A DNA stretch of 64,000 nucleotides from Dryomyza anilis (lineage: Eukaryota; Arthropoda; Insecta; Diptera; Dryomyzidae), in assembly GCA_951804985.1 (NCBI GenBank), contig OX638130.1:4182501-4246500 (forward strand), written 5' to 3'. The translations under genes were made by a program, and so were the position numbers. Positions 57,736-64,000 of the stretch are shown one piece after another. The notes below the pieces were generated by a model. That model had not been told where the DNA came from and did not search any database. It saw only the letters and a program-made list of their open reading frames with translations. Position 1 is the stretch's first letter. Every line of letters starts with the position of its first letter.

Positions 57736-57748
57736 CAACGAAAGGTAT
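57736..57748 (-). promoter_or_regulatory. candidate TCT (polypyrimidine) initiator for eIF2alpha
   Basis: The minus strand reads TACCTTTCGTTG about 200 bases upstream of the ATG. CCTTTC agrees with the initiator typical of translation-machinery genes. Sequence-only guess. Confidence 0.25.
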
Positions 57749-57779
57749 TTTTTTGCACTGTTAAAAAGAGATGGTTATA

Positions 57780-59445
57780 TTTCAGATTTTTTAATTATTA
57801 AATTTTTTTAATGAATTTAAAACAAAATAATTAGTACTTATTTAACCAGTTAATAAGTACAACGTTTATAATATCAACTAGGGTGTTTTTAATATGCAAA
57901 TAAAAGAATTGTTTGGAAATGTATGTTGTAAACATTTTTGTCTTGAAGTGACAACAATTGTGTGGAACCAACAATTCAAGTGAAGTACATAGTAAAAACT
58001 TAAGAAAACTTCCACAACCGCTTTAGGTCCAACCACTCTATATGAAAAATGGTACAAAACGACATGATTGCCAAAATTAAACCTGGTGAAGCTACACACA
58101 GAAAAAAAGTGTGTAAATATAACTAAAATGTTAATCAATTGAAACTCAGCCGATGTAACTTTTAGTAGCATTGAATTCCATATTCGTAATAATGATAATT
58201 AATATTTTAATTTAAAAATGTGTAAGTACAATTAATTAATTAGTAAATACATTCATATTTTTAATTGGAATACGATTTTGTTTGCTTTTAATATCAATTG
58301 TTATATATACGTACCATATTTATTTGTGTGTAAACTGGTTTCGTAAATCTCAAGGTTAACTTTTATTTAAATTGTAATCTTAGCTTAAATAATTGGTTCA
58401 AATAACGACAATCACCCCCACCAACCTAAAAATTAAAAACTCATTTAAGAAAAAAACTTTATTTTCTGAAAAATTGTATGTCAAAATATTTCTTAGATCC
58501 CCAAATAAAATTTCCAAATAAAATGTAAAATTCTCCAATCAACTATGAACAATTATCTGTAAAATGATCTTTTTGCTCTGAGCTTTAAATTGTAGTTCAA
58601 TGTAATTCAATATACGTTTGTATAAATTTTTCTAATATTTTTAGAAAACGCCCAATTGTATGGGTTTTCCAGATACACCCAAATCAAGAACAATGTTTCA
58701 TGAAATGAACCAAAGAATCAGTACTAAAAATACTTTAGGCCAAAGGACCACCTTGTTTATAATGCCACAATTCATATTTAGGCCAATTCTAAATAAATAT
58801 TCCCACAAATAATTGTTGGAAAAAAAGTTGTGTATTTGAATACTGATTATATCTGCTTAGAATTTTCAATTAAACGTCTCGATTTCGAGTCCAATTTCAC
58901 AAAAACTTTAAAAAAAGATATTCGCCTTTCAAAAAAAACCATATCGCCAATATTTAAAAAAATCAAAATCCCAAAACAACCTTTTTTTTATGAATTATTG
59001 AATATACATTTTTTTATCTCATATAAAATATTGGGTACCCAATAACAAAACCATCCCTAACAAATCGAAAAAAAAACGAACGACGTTCAAATAGATATAA
59101 AATTTTGTGTGCGGGCAAAGAATTGTTTTGCATTTCGTAGGCAAAACAAAGGCGCAGAATTTCAATTTAGATTTTGCATTGAGAATACTAAAACAAATCA
59201 AATTAAAATACAAAAATTACAAAGTACGCGTGCAAGCAAAAAAATAAATACAAAATAAAAAAAAAGTTCACGCCTTGACAGATGAAATAAACCGAGTTCG
59301 AATTTTTCGAAGGTCCAGTTCGAAAGCGAATTCATTCGAGTCCGGCGAATTCCAACGAAACGTCGAAACTAGGAGAAAACGAAAAAGTAGACTCTAACGA
59401 GTGAACGACAGACGTCTTTTTTAGACCATTTTGAAAAAATAAAAC
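57780..59445. other. intergenic DNA between the divergent genes eIF2alpha and eIF4H
   Basis: AT-rich, without recognised elements up to about 59270. From 59270 the sequence becomes richer in GAA/CGAA words and probably forms the eIF4H leader. Confidence 0.4.
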
Positions 59446-60581
59446 ATGGCTGGAAGAGGTGGTTTTGATCACGCTAGGTAAATATTTAACAATTTATGCA
59501 AGAAAACGTTGCTATTTTCAAATAATAAACACTGCAAAATATCAGTCCAAGTGTGTGGCATAACCAAATATATAAAATAGGTCAAAAAATGCGATAGAAA
59601 TGTGTTTAATTGATGATTTGTGCGGCGGCTCACTGGATATGAACAGGGTTTGGTCGAATAAGAAAAATGAAAACCGTAAAAAATGTGGAAAATTTGGCAA
59701 AAAAAAAATAAAGAGAGGAAAAAAAAACCGAAACAGCAACGTGCAATATAAATTGTTGTTTTTCTTCGAAAATATTTTTAAAATGCATTTTGTACAATTG
59801 CAAAAAATTATCAAAAATAAAATTATTAATGACTTGCTTGAGGCTGCACTGACTAACAACGGCGCCGCGTGGTGCGTCTGATTATGACGACAACGACGAT
59901 TTTTAGTTGCTGATGATGATGGTATTGCTCATCAGTTGATGATGTTGAATGTTGCACCTGTTCCGGCGCTATAAAATTCATTATGTAAACTTTTACAATG
60001 CAGGCTCTTTATTACATATTTTGTCAAAGTTTTGTGATGTCTTTGATACCGCTCACTAATCAACTTTCTTAGCAGTTGCCAAAAGACCAGACCACTATCG
60101 CCACCGCATTGTTTGGGCCGCATTTTTGTTGTTTTTGTTATACACACAGTCAGCCACACACACTAATACTTTGCGCGTTATTATATAAGTTGTTTCAAAA
60201 TATAAATGACCTCTGGGTGCTTTTTTTAATTTATATTTATTAATTAAATTATATTGCTGCTACTATTTACTATTTGTTTAGAAACTATGGCGATCGTCCT
60301 GCAAAGCAGTTGCCCACGGAGCCGCCGTTCGTTGCATATGTCGGCAACTTGCCGCAGGGTCTCGTGCAGGGCGATGTCATCAAGATTTTCCAAGATTTTG
60401 AAGTAAAAAATGTGCGTCTGGTCATGGATCGTTTCACCGATCAGTTCAAGGGTTTCTGCTATGTAGAGTTTGAATCGCTGGCGACGTTGGAGCGCGCGCT
60501 TGAGTGTGACGGACGCATCAAGTTGGATGATCTGTCGGCGCCGCTGCGCATTGATATTGCCGAGCGCAGGACAAAAGATCG
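59446..60581 (+). CDS. eIF4H1: eIF4H-like RNA-binding protein, first two exons (partial)
   Basis: Exons are 59446-59477 (MAGRGGFDHA) and 60282-60581, joined in phase 2. The exon 2 donor at 60582 also leaves phase 2, so the gene continues. No further exon was found before 64000, so the 3' part lies beyond the window or after a >3.4-kb intron. eIF4H stimulates the eIF4A helicase during mRNA scanning. The single RRM spans about residues 20-100: RNP2 is YVGNLP, RNP1 is KGFCYVEF, and it ends with LRIDIAERRTKDR. The start is supported by a short N-terminal exon typical of the fly gene. The missing part should be Gly/Arg-rich. Confidence 0.9.
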
Positions 60582-62394
60582 GTAAGTTTAAATATATCAT
60601 AACTCTTAAATTAAAATTCTTGCCGGAGTCAATTCTTTTACTTTTATACGGAGATATTTGTAAGCTTTTCTAAAATAATTATCTACGAATTTGTATATTT
60701 TAGTAATATACAATTATTAGTGTAAAATTATGGTTTTATAGAAAAATATTCACCCTCGACAATCATTAATAAAATTATTTCAATGCCTGGGCAATTGAAA
60801 TTAGTTAAATTTCAATAAAAAGACTTTTTTGTAAATAAAAGAAGAAATGTGAAATATTAACGGGGAATAATTGTTTTTGAAGGAGTTCTTTTTAAATTTA
60901 TATATAAAACCGTTTCATTTCTTAAAACAAAAGCGTAATTCAAAAATCAGACTAAATTCTGTAGAACAAACAATAAATTTTTATTTAGTCAAAAATAGTT
61001 ATAAAGTTATTGGCTATAATCATAGGCAAGTCAACTATAAATTTAAAATTAGCTTTGTTAAATATTCGAATTTATTTTTAAAGACGATTTTAAATTGTCT
61101 ATGATTATACGCCATTTATTTTAAATCTTATATTAAAGTTATATTTGATGTTTTTAATTGTTTTGTGGGTAAAATAATTCGATTTTTAGTTGAAGACATT
61201 CAATCGATTAGTTGTAAAACTTAAAACCGAAATCGAAACCATTATGAGACTTGCCTTTTAAATAGTGCCAAATTCAATGTCCATTGCAAAGTTTATCAAT
61301 TTTAGCATTAGTTATTTTTGATATGTGGACAGGGCACTTTTTATGTTGTTTATATTCCCAGAAGCTTGATAAACAAAAGTGCTCTAATATTGAAATCAAA
61401 TATGCATCATGGAATGATTTTTAGTAAACATCATATTCATTTCAATTTGAGTTCTTTAAATTGTTTTTATAAGACTCATATTTTCATCATTTCTATTACA
61501 TAAATTGTTTTATATATTCCATCATTTATACAACATTTTGTGATTTTTATACATATTTTATATATAAATTATTTTCACAATATAAATTATATGAAAATAT
61601 CCAGCAGTTAGAAACATCTGATGACGAGTCAAATTTCATGAGTTTTAATATGAGACATAAAGCATCAAAATAGCTTTATTATAACACAATCTATAAATAT
61701 GAAATTTGTCCAACAGTTGGGAATCTCTTTAGAGTTGTAGAAGGACTATACTATTTTAGAGATGCTGTTGCATGTTAGAGATGTTGCTCGATCTGATGAC
61801 AATCAGTTAGTAATTCATTTGGATTTCGTTAAATTAACTATGGAAATAATTTCTATGTAATATAACTTTCTAGATAATATCGACGTTGTAGTACGAAATA
61901 TCAACAAATACATTTTTATGAAGAACTTATATTTCGAGTTTGTTGATAAATATTATAAAAAGTAATTGATGCATTTTAAAAACTGAAATATCAATTGATA
62001 GATTTACATTTTCTTATCACGGGTTAAAAAAAAAAAATTGAGATGATCGATTAAAAATTGACAGATATATAAAGATTTTTGTAAATGATTTTTATATTAC
62101 CTTTCTTATGGTATATCCTTCTTTTTCACATGCAATCATTATTTTTAAAATTTTAACAATAATGAAAATGCCTACCAAATTTAATTCCAATAATAATCAT
62201 GGAATATGTGATTTAAAAATGATTTTTTTATACATTTGTTTCTTCATATTTGAGTCATATAGTGAGCTCTGCTTGAATTTTTAATACTCAGACATAAAAT
62301 AAAGGTTAATTCGACTCATATTTTATATATGGAATGTTTTTCATAAATTGAAATCATATTAAGCTGATATTCAACGCATTTGCTGATATTTAAA
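60582..62394. other. eIF4H intron, AT-rich segment
   Basis: No exon-like GC rise or known repeat. CATTTATACAACATTTT-like and ATGATTTTTA words recur loosely. Confidence 0.4.
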
Positions 62395-62404
62395 ATTTCA
62401 GCAT

Positions 62405-63468
62405 AATGAACTTATAAAATGATATCACATATTTTGGTCTTTCAAAGTGAATTCTTTGTGGGACTTGACGTAGCCCCACAGGAAATAGTCTAACGGCGTC
62501 AAATCGCACCACCGAGGCGGCCAATCGACTGGACCATTTCGTGAGATAACACGTTCTCCAAACTTGGTTTCCAATAAATTGATTGTGGCATTCGCTGTGT
62601 GGCTTGTGGCGCCGTCCTGTTGGAACCACATGTCCTCCAAGTCCATATCATCCAATTGGGGCCAAAAATATTCGGTTATTATTGAACGGTAGCGATTCCC
62701 ATTCACAGTAACGTGCCGGTCTTGATCATCTCGGAAGAAGTACGGCCCAATGACGCCGCCGGCCCATAAACCGTAATTTTTTCGGGATGCAATGATGACT
62801 CATGGAGTACGTGTGGATTGCTGTCTGACCAATAACGCATATTTTGTTTATTGACGAAGCCATTCAGCCAGAAATGAGCCTCATCGCTGAAGATGATTTT
62901 TCGATGAATATCCGAATCATTTTCAAGTTGTTGCTCAGCCCAATTCACGAACATACGACGCTTCTGGTGATCAAGAGTCTTCAGTTCTTGCGTCAATTTG
63001 ATTTTGTAAGGATGTAGGCCAAGATCTTTACGCAAAATTCGCCACAAGGACGTCACAGAGATGCCAACGCTTGAGAACGACGTGTGAGAGACACATTTGG
63101 GCTTTCTTCAACTGAAGCCTCAGTGGTAGCAATATTCTCGACACTACGGGCACTTCTTTGTCTCACTGGCACGGTTCATTTTGTACTGTGCCTGTGGATT
63201 CAAATTTTTCCACTAGACGCTCAATTGTTGATCTGCTAGGACGATTATGGCGACCATAAATTGGACATAGCGCTCTTAACGTTGAGGCCACTGACTCCGA
63301 ATTTCGGTAGTAAATTTTAATAATTTCGACTCGTTGTTGGCTCGTATATCTTTCCATCATGAAATGGCAAACCTTACTGAAGAGAAATGTCAAAAGAGCG
63401 GCAAGAAAAATGGCGTCGTTTGCTGTCCCTGTCGCTCTACTTTTGTAGCGTCCCATTTAAAAAACCCT
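62405..63468 (-). pseudogene. broken Tc1/mariner-superfamily transposon
   Basis: On the minus strand the right terminus (AAGGGTTTTTTAAATGGGAC, next to TA) leads into a transposase that starts MERYTSQQRVEIIKIYYRN near 63360. A helix-turn-helix region follows (RPSRSTIERLVEKFESTG), then, after frameshifts near 63160-63060, ILRKDLGLHPYKIKLTQEL, the catalytic stretch IIFSDEAHFWLNGF and, in a third frame, MWFQQDGATSHTA and CDLTPLDYFLWGYVK. The C-terminus and the second terminal repeat are missing. At least two frame breaks make it inactive. It lies within eIF4H's probable intron, antisense to it. A foldback derivative lies at 18715-19055. Confidence 0.88.
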
Positions 63469-63474
63469 TTAATT

Positions 63475-64000
63475 GTATTTGAATGAATTGTCTTTCAAAG
63501 AATTGTCTTTGAATGAATTGTTTTTAAATAATAGTCGTTGAAAGAATTGTCTTTCAATGAATTGTCTTTGAATGAATTGTCTTTGAATTAATTGTCTTTT
63601 AACAAATTGTCTTTCAAAGAATTCTCTTTGAAAGAATTATTATTGAAAGAATTATCTTTGAAAGAATTGCATTTGAAAGAATTATCTTTTAAGGAATTGT
63701 CTTTGAAAAAATTGTCTTTTAAATGATTGTCTTTGAAAGAATTATCTTTTAAATGATTGTCGTTGAAAGAATTGCCTTTTAATGAATTGTCATTGAATGA
63801 ATTGTCTTTGAATGAATTGTCTTTTAACAAATTGTCTTTCAAAGAATTCTCTTTGAAAAATTATCTTTGAATGAATTGTCTTTGAAAAATTATCTTTGAA
63901 TGAATTGTCTTTGAATGAATTGTCTTTGTAAGAATTGTCTTTGAATGAATTGCCTTATAAATAATTGTCTTTGAAAGAATTATCTTTTAAAAATTGTTTT
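63475..64000. repeat. 15-bp minisatellite
   Basis: About 34 copies of a unit close to GAATTGTCTTTGAAA run to the window edge. Reading the minus strand gives a spurious Asn-Ser-Phe-Lys-Asp repeat frame. The array adjoins the mariner terminus. Confidence 0.92.

Noticed and set aside
63588..63842. Asn-Ser-Phe-Lys-Asp repeat protein on the minus strand
   Set aside because: It is a frame through the 15-base minisatellite.

Overview
This is a eukaryotic nuclear window: very AT-rich DNA with GT-AG introns, spliced genes and dense transposon debris. Seven protein-coding genes are supported, and every one has its closest match among those I know in flies (Diptera). The accessory DNA also looks dipteran: elements carrying TA and GTCY microsatellites like dipteran mini-me elements, tRNA-derived SINEs, hAT and Tc1/mariner MITEs, and LINE remnants. 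A cyclorrhaphan fly, possibly a tephritid, is the best guess. The species level is inference only.

Layout. Positions 1-5540 hold repeats: a mini-me-like copy, a degenerate tandem array and a complete SINE. At 5542-9427 (+) lies a six-exon CRAL-TRIO lipid-transfer protein gene. At 10867-11825 (+) lies the complex I subunit NDUFB8/ND-ASHI. Positions 12000-19060 form a transposon cluster with palindromic subterminal repeats, twin foldbacks, a hAT MITE with an exact target duplication and a foldback mariner MITE. At 22492-39793 (-) lies Rcd-1 (CNOT9). Its five coding exons add up to 300 residues, but the first exon, 18 codons long, sits 12 kb away from the second across an intron full of SINEs, a LINE and a mini-me-like copy. 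At 42695-43663 (+) lies an intronless gamma-SNAP. At 47397-50830 (+) lies rings lost/DDI1 (UBL, retropepsin-like protease, UBA) in five exons. Positions 50831-56445 are again repeat-rich (hAT MITE, Tc1 remnant, LINE fragment). At 56446-57539 (-) lies eIF2alpha in two exons. At 59446-60581 (+) are the first two exons of eIF4H, which runs off the right end. A broken Tc1/mariner-superfamily transposon and a 15-bp minisatellite fill 62.4-64 kb.

The genes are ordinary housekeeping loci (respiration, mRNA deadenylation, membrane fusion, protein turnover, translation initiation). They do not form one pathway, although eIF2alpha and eIF4H are divergent neighbours and both act in translation initiation. 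I see no CRISPR, operon or prokaryotic content. The most noteworthy material is the mobile-element biology: a SINE family with four copies, two bearing target duplications; a mariner copy together with its own foldback derivative; a family with CCCAAG ends and palindromic subterminal arrays; and several clean MITEs. All exon boundaries were derived by hand from splice sites and reading-frame continuity.
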